DNA of 64,000 nucleotides from Takifugu bimaculatus (GCA_004026145.2 CP034983.1:14445488-14509487); one strand, 5' to 3'; shown: positions 36,619-50,020, counted from the stretch's first letter. The notes: a model not told the origin generated them from the letters alone. A program made the numbers and translations.

Positions 36619-39600
36619 TCAACTGTAGCGACTGCTGCGACTGTGGCTCCTGCGTCCGGAGGAGCTGCGGCTGGAGTACGACCTGCCCAAGACACAATCA
36701 GCGCACGCTTCAGGAAGAGTGAGAGGAGGAACGTGCCGGCGACTGGCAGGATGCGCCGCCTCTTACCGGGACCGGCGGTCCAGGCTCCTGTAGCTGTCAC
36801 TGTGGCGGCGGCCTCGTCTCCGGCTCACGCTGCGGCTCCGGCTGGAGTAGCTGTCGTAGGAATCCGACCTGCGTGGGCGAATTTCATTATTTATCATTTT
36901 AGCCGCCGCTCAGCTAATGATAACTGACAGGTGTGCGATGTCCTGAAACTTCCCAGTTCATGCAAAAGAAACACACACCTGATCCCTAATTTAGCCCCGA
37001 TTAGAGTCGGATAACAGAGCTTTTCATGCAAATGTAAGCGTTTGCAAACCTGGTTCTCCTGCGGCGGTCATACGAGTTGCTTCTAGAGTGGCTCCTGCTG
37101 TAGGTCCGACTGATGAGAGGAGGAAGAGGAAGAGTTCAGATACGAAATAATACCTCCTGACAGTCTGTTCCATAGAGATAGGACCTGTGGCTTCTATAAC
37201 TCCTGTATGTGCTGCTCCGCGAATGCGTCCGTCCTCTGCCGCGCCTCCTCCGACTCCTGCTGTGGCTCCTGAAAAGGTGTTAGACATTCAGCGACGGTGC
37301 CTGCGCTTTTATAGATATCAAGTGATTCTCACTCCACCTGGATGAGTAGCTGGAGCTGCGGGATCGGCTCCTGGACCTGCTGTATGAGTGGGACCAGCCT
37401 CTGGAGCTGGACCGCTGACTGGAAACGGAACGAGACTTCCTGGAGACGGACCTGGACTTCTTTGGCGACCGTGGACGAGACGGTGCTGTTGCCTTCCCCA
37501 CAGAGGGGGAGCTTTCCTCGCTGGAGCTCTCCTGGTTCCTGGGCCGTTGGTTGAGGCGCGCCGTCTTTCGGACCTCGTCGAACAGAGATCCCGGCCGAAT
37601 GCGGCTTTTGCTTTTGATCTCCATCCGCACTCCCTGTGTGTTCGAGCTCTGGTTCTCTTGGACTTGGGGGTTAGTTGAAGCCACAGACGGCACCTTCGCA
37701 TTCTGGACCGCTGACATTCCTTTCAGAGGTTTCCATTTGAAATTTAACGCAGCGCCGACAGGTTCGACGGCGTCCGCGTCCTCCGGCCGTCCACCATCTG
37801 CGGCGGTGGCAAATGAGAGATGGCTGCTCTTTGCTCGGCATACCAGAGTGTTTGGAGGTAGGATTCAGGGTGGATTCAGGGGTATCGTGATTGGAGTCCT
37901 GACAAACCGAAGGGCCCACGACCTCTTGATCATGACCACAGATGTCCATCTCATCCAAAGAGTCCTGCTGTCTTCCAGAGGCTACATTAGCATTCCTGCT
38001 GGCTGACTGGACGTGAGGTTCTGTGTGCTTTGTTCTCTGCTGCCCGTGATTATCCTCTCTGGTGTTGTTTTTGTTTAAAGAGGTTAAATGTGGCTCCTTT
38101 GCTTTTAAACCGGCCGCAGCAGGCTTTTCCTTGACGGCTTTAGTCGGACTGAGCCTCTCCCGCTTCGATTCATCTTCTTCCTCCTCCTCCCCGAACTCCA
38201 GCGGCGGCTGCCAGTGGAACGTCTCTTTGAGCTTCTGGTGCTTCCTTTTTGATCTCTTCCCCTTCTCTTTTCCATGGTGCGAGCTGCTTTTTTCTCCTCT
38301 TTTGTGTTTGTGTTTACGTTTGGCCTTCTTCCTGCTCTTATGCTTCTCTGGTTCTGGGGACCTTCTGGGTCCTTGTTCTGACTGGCCGGAAAGGACGGCT
38401 GGGATCTTCTTCTCCAGCACGTCCGCGGCCTCAGACGCCTTCCTGTAAGCCGTGTAATCTGAATCAGAACTGGCCTCCCCTTCCTCTTTCTCAGATATGA
38501 CCAAAGGCCTGGATGTGTTAAGATTTTCATCGCTTCCTGAATTCCATCCGGCGAGCGCCGCCACCTTCCTCTCTTGGCCAGACTGGAAGGGCGCGTTTGG
38601 CCTCTTTCACCTGGGTTACGCTGTTGCTTTGACTCACCTTGTCGCTGTCGCTGTCCCAGTCAGAGGTGTGTTTAAAACTCTCCCCCGAAGACCTGGTTCT
38701 CTTTGAGACGCTGATGTCGGGACTCCTCTTCTCTGATCCAGACGGAGCATCTTGGCTGCCAGTACATGAACTATACTTATCCAAATATTTGGTTTTCTCC
38801 AGAGAGGGATAATATTCCTTCCAGTTCTTATTTAGTGAGACTGTCTTGTAGCTCTGTTTCCTTTGAGAGGTCTCAGAGTCTGATGGGCTGCAGGACGACG
38901 ACCTACTGCGGTAACGGATCATGTGACCTGGACCTACTGTAGCTTCTGCTCCTTGAACGGCTGTATGAGCGACTGTAGGACCTGCTTCTAGAGGACCGGC
39001 TGGTTGAGCGTTTTGATCTCTGGTCATTTCCAGACCCCCCCGGCAGAGACTTGGCTGTAACTGGTGTTTGAGATTTGTCTGTGATGCCATCTGCTGTCGG
39101 CCCAGAGGAGGAAAGGTTAGCCGCTACTTTAGCTTTAATCTCTTGAATATGGACATAGGAGGGTTTCCAGGGCTTTTGACCAGGTTTCCACCGGGAGGGT
39201 GGAGGGCTGTCACTCAGTGGGATCACGGGGACGCTCTCAGGAGGAGGGGCAGCAGGGAGTCTCAGGAAAGAGACCGCCGTGTTGTCTGGAGGTTTATCGG
39301 GCCCGTGGCCTGCGTTATGAGATGTAGCTTTGCTCGGTTTCTTCTTTCTCGGGGACCGGGACAAGCTCCTCCTCCTGGATGACGACCGGGACCTGTACCT
39401 GGATCGTGATCTTGTCCTAGATCTGGATCGTGAGCGAGAGTAAGACTGAGATTTGGATCGGGACAAAGAGTGACTCTGGGACCTGGAACGGCTTCTGGAC
39501 CGTGAGTATGACCTTGTCCTCCCTCTGGATCTGGAATGACTGGAAGTGTATGATCTGGAGTAGGACCGTGAGTCTCTGTAAGACACAGAGGAGTGGCGCC

Positions 39601-42600
39601 TCCTCCGGCCCAATGACTGATACCGACTTGAGGAGCAACGGGATGAAGAACGGGATCTTCTGGACTTCCTCTCTGAAGTCAATGACCGTTCTCCCTCTGA
39701 TCTGTGATCACTTTGTGCTTTGGTCTTGGAGCGCTTCTTCTTGCCGTGTTTACGTTTTTTGGCCTTCTTCTTGTGCTTGGCTTTCTTCCTCTCTTTCTTC
39801 TGCGGTCGCCGCGGGCTGGACCTCTTCGAGCTGCGGTCTGACGAGCGCTCTGGGGAGCGGGACCATGCGGAGTCACTTCTGTCGTCCCATCTGCTGGAAG
39901 AGTGCTCGTTCAACCTGTTCGGAGGAAAGAAGAGTGATGCAAAAAGGGACCCAATCAAACGTGACGTTCTTAGTAAAGTCCGAAAAGCCACCTGTCCCCT
40001 TTGCTCCATCTCTCCAGGCTGGGCGGTTGATAGGCCTTCGTTTTTTTCATCTCTTCCTTCCAGTGAGGCGGCGTTTCACTGTCGCCGCGCTCTTCCACCG
40101 AGGCTGAGCGCGACTTGGAACGGGTGGGGGTGCGATAGCGCTGCGAGACAAATGAAATTATGTCGAAGCTTCACAGCGACGTTCTTCAACCATCTATCAT
40201 ATTTCATTTAAATGTAACACTTACGGTCCGCTTATATTACCGTACATCACATTCATATTAGCAATGTCTAATGATAATTAACTCGGCAGCTATGGAACAA
40301 CCACTATCAATCAATCTTTTTTTCTATTCACTGCAGTGGAAATTAAACTATAAATTACAAAAAATACATGCGGCTAATGCTTAGCATTAAGATGCAGCAT
40401 AAAGTTTGTAAGCAAATTAACCCTATAACCTGCAGTCAGGGCTAATCGCCATGTACTTATTAATGGTTTCCCTCCTTGTCCATCTTGCACCTGAACCCAG
40501 TAAGACGGGCAGCAACCTCTTCTCTTGTTTTTTAATCACAGCAGATCTGTCACTATCTTTGGCTCACTACACAAACATCCTGATTCTTCAGTTTATTCTG
40601 ACTCCTTCCTTTGCAAATTCCTCCAACATGGAAGGAATAATCAGCTCTGAACTTCTCCTGCTAACACTGTTGGTGCCGGCACATCCGACTAAAAATTAAA
40701 ATGGGCTATGCGCACGTAATTGCTTTTAAACCAATAACAAATGAATCTCCCTACATTAGCATGTTAATGTGACAGCACTAATTTAAATACATTCATTATC
40801 TTCACTGCCGAACCAGCATCTCCACAAAGGAAGAATGAAACGAGAGTATTACTGTTGAAAGGAATTAATCAAAGGAAATTGGGAAACTAACAAAATTACT
40901 GAGGGAACAGACACCGATATCACAGGAATTGATTTGAAAATACCATTGTCCCTCTGCCCCGAATCTTGCGTCCAGACTTGGACACTGCTGGTTTTTGGTC
41001 AGCAGAAGCTTCTTGCTTCTCCACTCTGAAACATTACACACCAAATTAACCAACGGTTCATTCCACAAGTTAAAATTTTGTGAATTCAATACAAGGCGGC
41101 GACTGACGTCTCCGTCTTGTCTTCTTGAGACGGCATGTCCCGTCGCAGCAGGAAGCGATTCTCAGGCACAGGTGGGATCTCCTCTGGCCGGACAACTGGC
41201 TTTTCTCTCTTCCCACTCTGCTCCCTCTCTCCCTCTGGGAGGTCTCTTTTCTCAGGGCTTTGAGCGCTTCTGGGACGTCACAGGCCAATGATTAGTTAGC
41301 ACAAAAACTGGTTTGTCTTTCAGTTACGGCCATAAGGGTGTGCTTATGAAGAACAATTACACAGACCTTGGAGTGGAGGGCAGCACATCCTCCTTCTGTG
41401 ACTCCCTCCTTTTCTTTTTGGACCGTTTGCTCTTCTGTCTCTTGTGTTTGCGATGTTTGAAGCTTTTCGTCCAACTCGCTTCCGCTTTCTCCCGAAAACA
41501 CCTGAGACGACTTGTGGGAACTGAGGGATGAGTCAGCGGAATGGGAGGTTCGCTTTCTCTTGCCTTGGAGTACTGGTATAAAAGGGAAAAAAAACCTGTG
41601 TGTCACTCAAAGACGTGGCTAAAATAAGCTCATAATATAAGGTAAGAAACTGGAACCCAAAGTAATCCACACGCCTACCTTTATTACACACATCAGGTTA
41701 GCAGATCCGTACAAATGCAAACACTAAACTAGCACCCTTTTGAACAAAGACCACAGAATAAGCCCCAAACAAATGATTAGGACAACTGACTGATTAAGCT
41801 AATCAGTCTTGGAACCAACCATCGTTAGCAGATTTGGTGATTAACTGTCCACAGTCCACCACTCTCACATCAGCATAGGGTCTGCTAGCCGAATCAGTCT
41901 TCAGTCCCTCGATCTTCTTCACCACCTCAAATCCGGAGATGACAAGACCAAAGACAACGTGGACGCTGAAAAACAGGTCTTTGTCAATAAAGCTGGTTTT
42001 ATTTGGATGAGACTTTTCTGGACAAAGGAAATGCATCCCTGTGTATCAATCAGCAGCGAGACATTATGTCTAGCTAAGTTCAGGAGATTTCTGAGGCGTT
42101 CTGTTCCTGTTATAACCACTATAGCGTCAGATACTATGGCTGGTATCAGTTATTTTTGCAACCTTGATCAAAATGTCAGCTGGTTGGATATCTTAGATGT
42201 TGCATTAAAGACCAAATTTTGCATAATTTATGCTTGCAGACCTTTTAAAAATAACCAAAGCATTTTGTTGCCATTTTAAATGCCGATATTGTGCCATAAA
42301 GAAATATGAAAGTAGGTTTGGAAAGTAGGTTTTACCCGTCGAGATGCGGGGCCATCTTTGTTGTTCTGGGTCAGTCAGTGGGAGTGGAGGGGTCATGGGG
42401 AAAAAGAGGAGAATAAAGGAAAAGAATTAAAATAAGAAGCAAGCTCATCAAAATGGGGATGTGACTGTGCCATTGGGAATCATCTCATTATTTCAAAACT
42501 GACTTCTTGATTAATGATGTTGGAATTTGAATAGGAAAACACCCACAGTGAGTCAGTCAATGAAAATCCTCGACCTCAGTGTGGTTGAGCACTTTGGAGC

Positions 42601-45368
42601 CAAAAGTCTGGATACATACACATCCCACCCTTAACCGTCCTTATTAATGCAGGACATTTCGCATTTATAGGGACATTTCTGCATGATAAATAAATCTGCA
42701 AAGGCCAAATAAGTCGTCCATGAATGTAATGCCAACACATCCAAAGCAAACATTCTGGAGATTGCTTGTAAACAACAACTGAGTAATAAAGTCAGGCGAA
42801 GAGAGAGAGAAACACAGCCATGGAGACACATTACCTTGGAAGAGCAGGATGCTAGAGTTTCTGTAAATTTTACACAAAAATGGCAAGAGAAAAATAAGGT
42901 AACACATTTGTAATTTAAACGAAAATAAATCCATGTTTTCTCTGCACTAACTGTTGGGAGTTAGACTTTATATTCTACTTAAAATGGGGGGTTGGTTGAA
43001 ATTAGAGAGGGACGGAAAGCAAAAAAATAAAACCTTAAAAGCAAATCATTCAGGGATCCTTCCAGTTAATAAGTGTAGGATTGATAATGATATGGTTTAA
43101 TGTTGCTCACATAAAGAACTGTGAGCCGTTGGTGTCCTTCCCACGGTTGGCCATGGACAAGAGGAAGGCTCTGTCGTGTTTGAGAACGAAGTTCTCGTCT
43201 GTGGGAAGCAGAGATAGAGGTGTGGACATCTCAGCGATTATTCCCACACACATCCGGTGACATATTCAGGGAGGAACGGGACAAAGGGGAGAACGTGTTT
43301 AATCATTGCCTCTCCAACCTTCCCTTAAAGTTTAAATGGTTACACGTTACTATTATCTCAACCTTCATCACGTCAAGGCTGCCTTGACAGAATGCTGGTA
43401 TAAGAACATAAAAGAAAAACCACTCAAAAAACATCAGTGAATGCCAGTACAACCAATAGATCAATTCAGCCACGTTCAATATATTTCAAAAGGTTGATTT
43501 AATCAAATACGTACCATTGCATACATAAAAAACATAAAAATTAAATCATTTCAAATGTATTTGACTCCACAGTTGCACACAACGACCTGAGGAACCTGTC
43601 ACCTTTGTATAACTATAAGTGACGGCAGCCGCACGTCTATAAATACCACATATGTGACATTAAGGTAACCTGAGCAGCCAGAGGCTGGCAGGGAGGCTGA
43701 AAAGAAAAATTAATTAACCTGCACCACTGCAAATACTTGCACTGGTTTAAGAGAGAGGAAGATGGTGGGAACAATGTTGACATTGTGTTACTGAACTGTG
43801 AACATCTCTTACCTTCTCATTTTGCAATAGACCCCTCTATAAATAAAAGAATATGTTGAAAGTTTTAGGCAGGAAGATTGTAGCTTTGAATAAAGAGAAT
43901 GCCTACTCTCCATGCTGATTTGACAAAGCCCACTAATGTTACTATTTAAAGTAGCAATTAATGATTTAAAGGTTAAGGTCAGCAGAGGTAAATATACTGT
44001 ACAGAAATACAAAAAAAAATAAAAATAAAAATAAAAAAAATCACCAAAAAGAATCCACATGCAACTTTACTTTTCTCATGCAGGTGTAGCTAAATCAGAA
44101 CCCTGTGAGTAAATCCGATTCATAAATGTTAATTACAAAAAGTCCCATCACCTTCAAAGAAGCCACCGTATATAGACTCTCCTCCTCGTCCGTTCCCTGC
44201 AGGGGATAGAGAGACGTCCAGTTAACCCCACATTACAGATGAATAAAAGTTATCTCAGCAGAGGTTTGGGCTTGGGGATCTTAAAAAGAACAGTTTGATA
44301 AAGTGCAAAAGAACTTTGAGGTAATCCAGTGAGATTGTTTAGTACCTTCGGTGAAGTCGCCTCCTTGGATCATAAAGTTCTTTACTACTCTGTGAAATGT
44401 GGAGCCTTTGTAGCACAGCTTTTTCCCTGTGATCTTACCACTTCCCCTTTCACCTGCAATTTGATACAAGTTAGCCAAGATGGCAGCAATCCTGAATGCA
44501 GCCAGTTTATCCTCAAAGGAGTGATGAAAAGCTAGATGTGGACTGACAAGCCTTGTTCTTTGGTATTCTACCTCATGTGAGGTGACACGGCCCGACATTC
44601 CTGGGGACAGAGACGTGCTTGTAGCAGCGAGCCTCTTAGGTTGCTAATCTTTATTCCCAAAAGGTTTGAGTTTGAATAGTGTCAGCCAATCCGTCCTACA
44701 TCAGCGTGTGAGAAAGCCGCCGCCTGATGGGTGCATACGACTGTGTAATGCGTATGTATTTACAGGAAAGAGCTGAGCAGCCATCTCTCATCGCTGCCCG
44801 TGTCAGCACCGTGCTCCTGCCAGGCCAGGGAAGGGTGAAAAATGAGTGGGAGGATTGATCTGCAATCTGCTTACAGACTTACGGCCATCTGTAGCCAGAC
44901 TATCATTACAATGACACGCCGTGTTGCAGACGGTACCATGAAACATCAAGTGAGGCGTTTGCCTTCCTCAATTTATCACCAAAATGGGCCGTTTCGAGCA
45001 TAAAAGTGTTTCATTCTAGTGATTATTTTAAAACAGGGGTTTGAAGCAAACACATCGGTTCCCTGTAATGTTTTCTAGAGTCCACAGCTCATTTGCACAC
45101 ATTTCACAAACGGAAACAGAAAACAGAACTCACCCGTGCACAGAGAGAGAAAGTTCTTACATGTCTTGGGACAAATTTCTGAAAAGAGCTGAAAGACTAT
45201 CCGCCCAACTACAAATACAAGACAGGAATATTTAAATAAATAACCATTTTGCAAAAAACAATTTGTTTTTACACCTGACCACGGTGATAAAGACGATGTT
45301 AAACTCTTACCTGGCTCCCGGTTGAGCTCCACATCAAAGTAGCACTGAGGATGGTCTTTCACCCCCAT
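36619..45368 (-). CDS. nktr: NK-tumor recognition protein: cyclophilin with SR-rich tail
   Basis: Nuclear peptidyl-prolyl isomerase with a long Arg/Ser tail, linked to splicing factors. Minus-strand exons: 45368-45311, 45208-45134, 44453-44346, 44196-44152, 43198-43111, 42365-42336, 41965-41820, 41572-41367, 41269-41108, 41025-40944, 40140-39992, 39914-37338, 37268-37185, 37109-37050, 36868-36767, 36682-36619. The product is about 1343 residues (human 1462). The cyclophilin domain (1-175) has FHRVVKNFMIQGGDF and SQFFITT; the CypA Trp is His (PHLDGVHVVFG), as in mammals. The tail holds KREKPVVRPEEIPPVPENRF, SPPPSRWKPGQKPWKPSY, FHWQPPLEFGEEEEE and SLFDEVRKTARLNQRPRNQE among SR repeats, and ends SSRYS. 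Exon 8 (41463-41468) and exon 12 (about 38915-38935, 38551-38600 and 37720-37865) each show one-base excesses, four in all. Every junction keeps phase. Confidence 0.95.
40200..40900 (-). other. nktr intron 10, nothing further seen
   Basis: About 800 nt between nktr exons 10 and 11. AT-rich, with no repeat or exon recognised. Confidence 0.5.
44011..44041. repeat. (AAAAT)n short tandem repeat in nktr intron 4
   Basis: About five imperfect AAAAT units within an A-rich run. Confidence 0.75.
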
Positions 45369-46662
45369 CGTGGTCAAACTGCGGGTGACCTAAAATAGCA
45401 GACAAAAGCTGACAAAAACGCCAATAAAGCAAGATCCTCTTCTTTAAAGAGGCAGGAAGCACCTAATTTGGTGGCGCAGCAGTGCAGAGAGCCTAAAATA
45501 CAGTGAGGGTGGATAGAAGCTGAGAGGGGTGGAGAGAAAATGTTCCGAGGGAGGGCGAGTGCCACAGAGAGGCCCGTGGGGAAACACACTGGATATGCAA
45601 ATGCACGCAGAGGTCAGGGTGGCTCTCACACTGTACCCGCTCAAGTCTCTCCTTGACTCACTGGAACATCAATATCACACTGCACAAGCAATAATATTGC
45701 AATGATGCAGGGATTTTTACCTCAAATTTAAGACTGTATCAATGCAGCAATGTACGTCAAACGCTGACGTGTGAGTGAATATGAATAAATTCTGTAAAGA
45801 TACGACTCCTCGGTTTATCAGCATGATTAAAAGATACATTTGTATGTGCAACGAGAACAACAACAGCTATTTAATCCTGGAACAAGGTCACTTCTATGTG
45901 GTCTTTTAATGGAAGGAATATACTGCTTCTTGGCAGGATTTAAAAGACATTTGCTGGAAAACCTGATCTTCATAAATTGATTCCCTTTATAAGACAAAGG
46001 TGTCATTGGGCATTTTCGTCGCTCTTTAAATAAAAAATATGTATTTAATGAGCTCATTTACTGTTTTGACGAAAAGAATGTTGGCGAGGAAATCACGGTA
46101 TTTGAACGTAACACCGAGTTATGAGATGTGTTTACGATGGAATCTAACACAAAATTATTCCCCGTTTGCCTGCAGAAATTAGTTGGTGAATGATATATGA
46201 AGACAAATGTAACAATTAAAGACAAAAGTTCAAACCATACTTAGAGCTGAACCAGTGGGCTAGCTATGCTAACAAGGACGCTCATGTTTGGACATCAATA
46301 TTGGCCTTTTCTTTTACTTTTTACGACTTACGAAACACACTTCAAAACGTTCAAAGCGTTGCTAAAGTCATTTTTAGTAATTCAGCTCCACTGCTAGTCA
46401 GGAAAAGCGCAGTTAGGTATCAGGGTTAACATTATGGTTGTGCTAAGAGCAAGATCAGCGGCCGGTACGGTGGAGAAACATTTAGCACAGAAACATTTAT
46501 CTCTTGCATAAATCAGCAATTACAGCCGGACTAAACGTATAAATAGCATGAGCAAACTAACCCCAGTGTAGCCACTAGTCGCGGAATACCGTCAATTAGC
46601 CCCGGAGGCTAACTTCCATTAATAATAAACTGGCGTGCCGCAGTACGACTCATTTCCGTCTC

Positions 46663-47226
46663 ACCTTTTTGGTCCTTTCGAGTCTCCGTAGAAGATTTGT
46701 TGTGGTTTGTTGTTCAGGAAGAACAGTGCAAGTTAGCTCGTTTGGTTAAAGTATCCCTTAAAATACTGGTCTTTTTCGTTTAAATTTTAACATTTAAACA
46801 GTATAAGCTCACACAGGCTTAACGCGAAATTGATTAGCGTGCCGTGTCCTTCCTGGTTTTAATTTTCTTTTGAATAATGATGTACTCAGCTAACCTACAT
46901 TAGCTAAACATCAAGGTGCAGCATGAAAACTATTATAATGAGGTGAGAAAACTTCACTACATGGTTATTAGAATTGTTTTCCGAGTGGAAAATAATGCAG
47001 AAAAGGGAGTGTGTTCTCATTAAGTCTTAACTTTGCAGTTGTTATTCTCTACCCCCGTCAATCCCGCGTTTTAAACGTGCAGTAATATCGATCTTAATAT
47101 AGACAATAAACTACGGGTGTCGGTCGCATGTGGGGGAAATTAGCTGCTTGTTTAATATTCAATGTCTTAATTGCAATATTTACATTTTAGTATACCTATT
47201 TTTCTATTATTGTTTTCTAAGGACAG
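46663..47226. promoter_or_regulatory. shared divergent promoter region of nktr and sec22c
   Basis: On the minus strand, AAAAAG/GTGAGACG gives a good donor at 46664-46663. An acceptor (ATTTTAG) lies at 45391-45390, just before the nktr ATG, so nktr probably has a 5' UTR exon ending at 46665. On the plus strand, GGACAG/GTGAGA at 47227 and TGGGTTTAG ending at 47314 would give sec22c an 88-nt 5' UTR intron. Both genes would then start within a few hundred bases of each other. The splice calls are by eye. Confidence 0.5.
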
Positions 47227-47320
47227 GTGAGATTTATAGCTAGAGAAAGTGACAGGTTTTGCAAAGCACTCACAGAACTGATCTTTTCTTTTTCTTCTTT
47301 TCTGCTGGGTTTAGAGGATC

Positions 47321-48739
47321 ATGTCTTTGATCCTGTTCGCTTTTGTAGTTCGGGTCAGGGATGGACTTCCCCTGTCAGCCTCCACAGACTTTGAACACAG
47401 CAAAGAGCTGCAGGAACGGAAGCATCAACTCAGGACCATCAGCAAGACGCTGGCCCGTTTCCCAGACAAAGGGACGGTCAAGGGCCAGCAGCTTAACATA
47501 CAGTGAGATCTTGTCAAAAATCAGGCCTTTTCTGTGCATATAACGAAGATGATTCTATTTGATTTATTTGGCAGGCTTCAGTATCATGCTGCATATGACT
47601 TATTGACTAAACACCTTTTCTCCTCGCACCTGTTCAGCTTCGTCTCTTCGGAGGGTGTATCCTACATGACCGTGTGCCACTGCAGCCTCCCCATTGCTAA
47701 AGCCTTCTGCTTCTTAGAAGATCTCCGCTGGGAGTTCACAGCCTGTTCCAACAGTGCCGCCATTGCCTTGGCAGACAGGCCCTATCTATTTTTGGAATTT
47801 GGTGAGCAGGGAGGAATATATTCATCTAGATTTTGTGCTTTTGCACATTGTTGGCCTTTTCACTGTGCTGACCTTGCGTTGGTCCGACAGACGGGACCAT
47901 TCAGAAGCTGAAGCAGCAGTACAACAAAAGCGGCGGCCCTGCTCTGGAGGTGACGTTGATAGAAGTCCAGAATGAGTTGTTGATCCATCCACCACAAGTA
48001 ATCCAGCTGGAGGAAGTTGAGCTCGCCAATGGCATTGAGAATGGTCACGTGGACCAGAGTTCCGGATCTGGTAAGAGACAGCCATGTCTTCGACACCATC
48101 GATAGACCTGAACTTAGATTGTCCATGTGTGACCTCCTTTGTTTTATCCAAACAGTGCAGAATATAAGACTGGAACCAGTGACAGCTGCGGGCATCCTCT
48201 CACTGGTCCTTAACATCATGTGTGCTTCCTTGAATATAATCCGTGGCGTTCACCTGATAGAATACAGTTTCCAAGTAAGCGTAACTGGGAGACACAAATC
48301 TAATGATACACCCAAAGGTCCCACCAGCCATTATTCGGAATTATCTGTAAAATAAATAAATGCGGTTGTTTTCACCACTCCCAGGATGATTACGAAGGTA
48401 TATGGAATGTCGTGGCATTTTTTGGGGCATTTGTCTGCTGCGTCTGTCAGGTAAAAATACGCCACCATCCTTATCACACGCCACAGACTGAAACCCAGCC
48501 GGGTGGTCGTCTCCTCACGCTCTCGCCCGTGTCCACAGTGCCATCTGTATCTCTTCCACTCGGCCCTGAAGAAGCACAAAGCCTCGGCCCTGTGGACGGC
48601 AGTCGTCCTGTGCAACCTCTATCTGGTCGGCCTGAGGAACCCGCTGCAGCTGATGTTCCACGTTGCCGTCGCCTCCCTTTCCGCCTTCCTCACCTTTACC
48701 CGGAAACTCCAGGACAGAAGCAGCGACTGCGGGGTGTGA
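47321..48739 (+). CDS. sec22c: vesicle-trafficking protein SEC22C
   Basis: ER membrane protein of the SEC22 family, with a cytosolic longin domain followed by several membrane segments. Unlike SEC22A/B-type v-SNAREs it lacks a clear SNARE motif, and it is thought to act in ER-Golgi traffic. Exons: 47321-47502, 47638-47801, 47891-48070, 48156-48274, 48385-48450, 48539-48739. The frame is intact and gives 303 residues, the same length as human. MSLILFAFVVRVRDGLPLSAS opens the longin fold. LEPVTAAGILSLVLNIMCAS begins the first membrane segment, and the end SDCGV is identical to human. The ATG lies six bases after a splice acceptor. It is divergent from nktr; the small gene ss18l2, which I recall between them in human, is absent. 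Confidence 0.97.
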
Positions 48740-50020
48740 GGAGAGGAGGATGGGTTCCCTGCTGCATCTCTCTCACTGGGACACTGTAAAGTGAAGCCAG
48801 AGGGTTATTTTAAGTAGATGTTTATAATTACAAGGCATTGATTTAAGATCCACAAGAGAACAGAGTATTTTCGGTTCTATTTGAGTTGTTTGGATTCTTA
48901 CAGACAGCAGATTCTTCTCTGATCATGTTAGTTATTCCGTGGCTCCGTCCAGGTGACGTCTTTTACAGAAATCTGCGTTGAAGGAAAACAAGGTGTCAAC
49001 GGAGGATCGAGTCACGTCAGCTCCACTTAAATCTTTTAGCAACGATGAAGACAAATGTACATTTGTTGGATTTTGCCATATTGATCTTGGTGTTGTCAGA
49101 CTGTCAGACTACAATTGAGAATGCGGCAGCTCTGATTTTAATGTTCAAATGTTTCTGGACTATTTGGAATACGTGTTTTTATCTGGGAATCCGTCATCTT
49201 TGAACGTGCTGCATATGCTGCTTCGGCTAAAATGATATCCTGCTTTTTGGGGGTGTTATTGCACTGTAGATTTATAGAAATGTAGTAATTGTGTAAATAT
49301 TTGATGCCCATAGTGCTGCTAAATGATTTCTCTTTAAGTTTACACTTTATTTTTTAAGATTCTTAGGGAAAATGCTTGTTGTCCTTTAATTCAAGGGGAT
49401 TATAATATTAGTTAACACTGTAACCCTGCAGTTGCCCTTTTTTGCTTGAAATGATTTTGATGAGAAAATACAGGTTTTTATAGTCATAAGTTAATTTTTC
49501 TCTGATTACTGTGTCCTGATATTGAAAAGGTTTAGGATCCATTTGATTGTACCAATGAAATCCCAGCAAACGACGTGCTTTCTAAACTCTTGGAGAACAT
49601 AACTGGAATTTGTTTTGAAGATAAACTCCTCAACTCAGAGCAGAGTTGTTGATAGTATTAACTGTAAAACCACTGTCGTTAAATAAAGGACCAAATAAGT
49701 GGGGAAGGCATTTTATAACTTGACATGAACATGAAGGATCCATCTTAATTATAGTGCACAACTGAAACAGTGCAGTTCCTCTCCCCATTTTCTGTGTTAT
49801 AGGAACAATAATGCAGGTGTTGCTCAGTTTAAAGGGTAAAATTGAGCAATTTGTATCATTATATCCATATAAACTTAATCTAATGTTTTGTGCGACTGCA
49901 ACCTGTTTGTAATAAGGGGACATAAAGTAGCACATCATTTGTGATAAGTGCACTGGTGATCACAGGGCTTTACTCTTCCTGCTTTATTTGACATACTGAC
50001 ATTTCATTAATAAATTGTCA
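48740..50020 (+). terminator. sec22c: sec22c 3' UTR with polyadenylation signal
   Basis: A long AT-rich, ORF-poor region follows the stop codon. AATAAA at 50009-50014, followed by a T- and GTG-rich stretch, is the best candidate mRNA end, which gives a 3' UTR of about 1.3 kb. Earlier cryptic signals are possible. Confidence 0.5.

Noticed and set aside
37551..40211. Plus-strand frames of 100-225 codons
   Set aside because: Antisense of the repetitive SR-coding exons of nktr.
46666..47320. Search for ss18l2 exons
   Set aside because: No SS18-type N-terminal domain could be read on either strand here.
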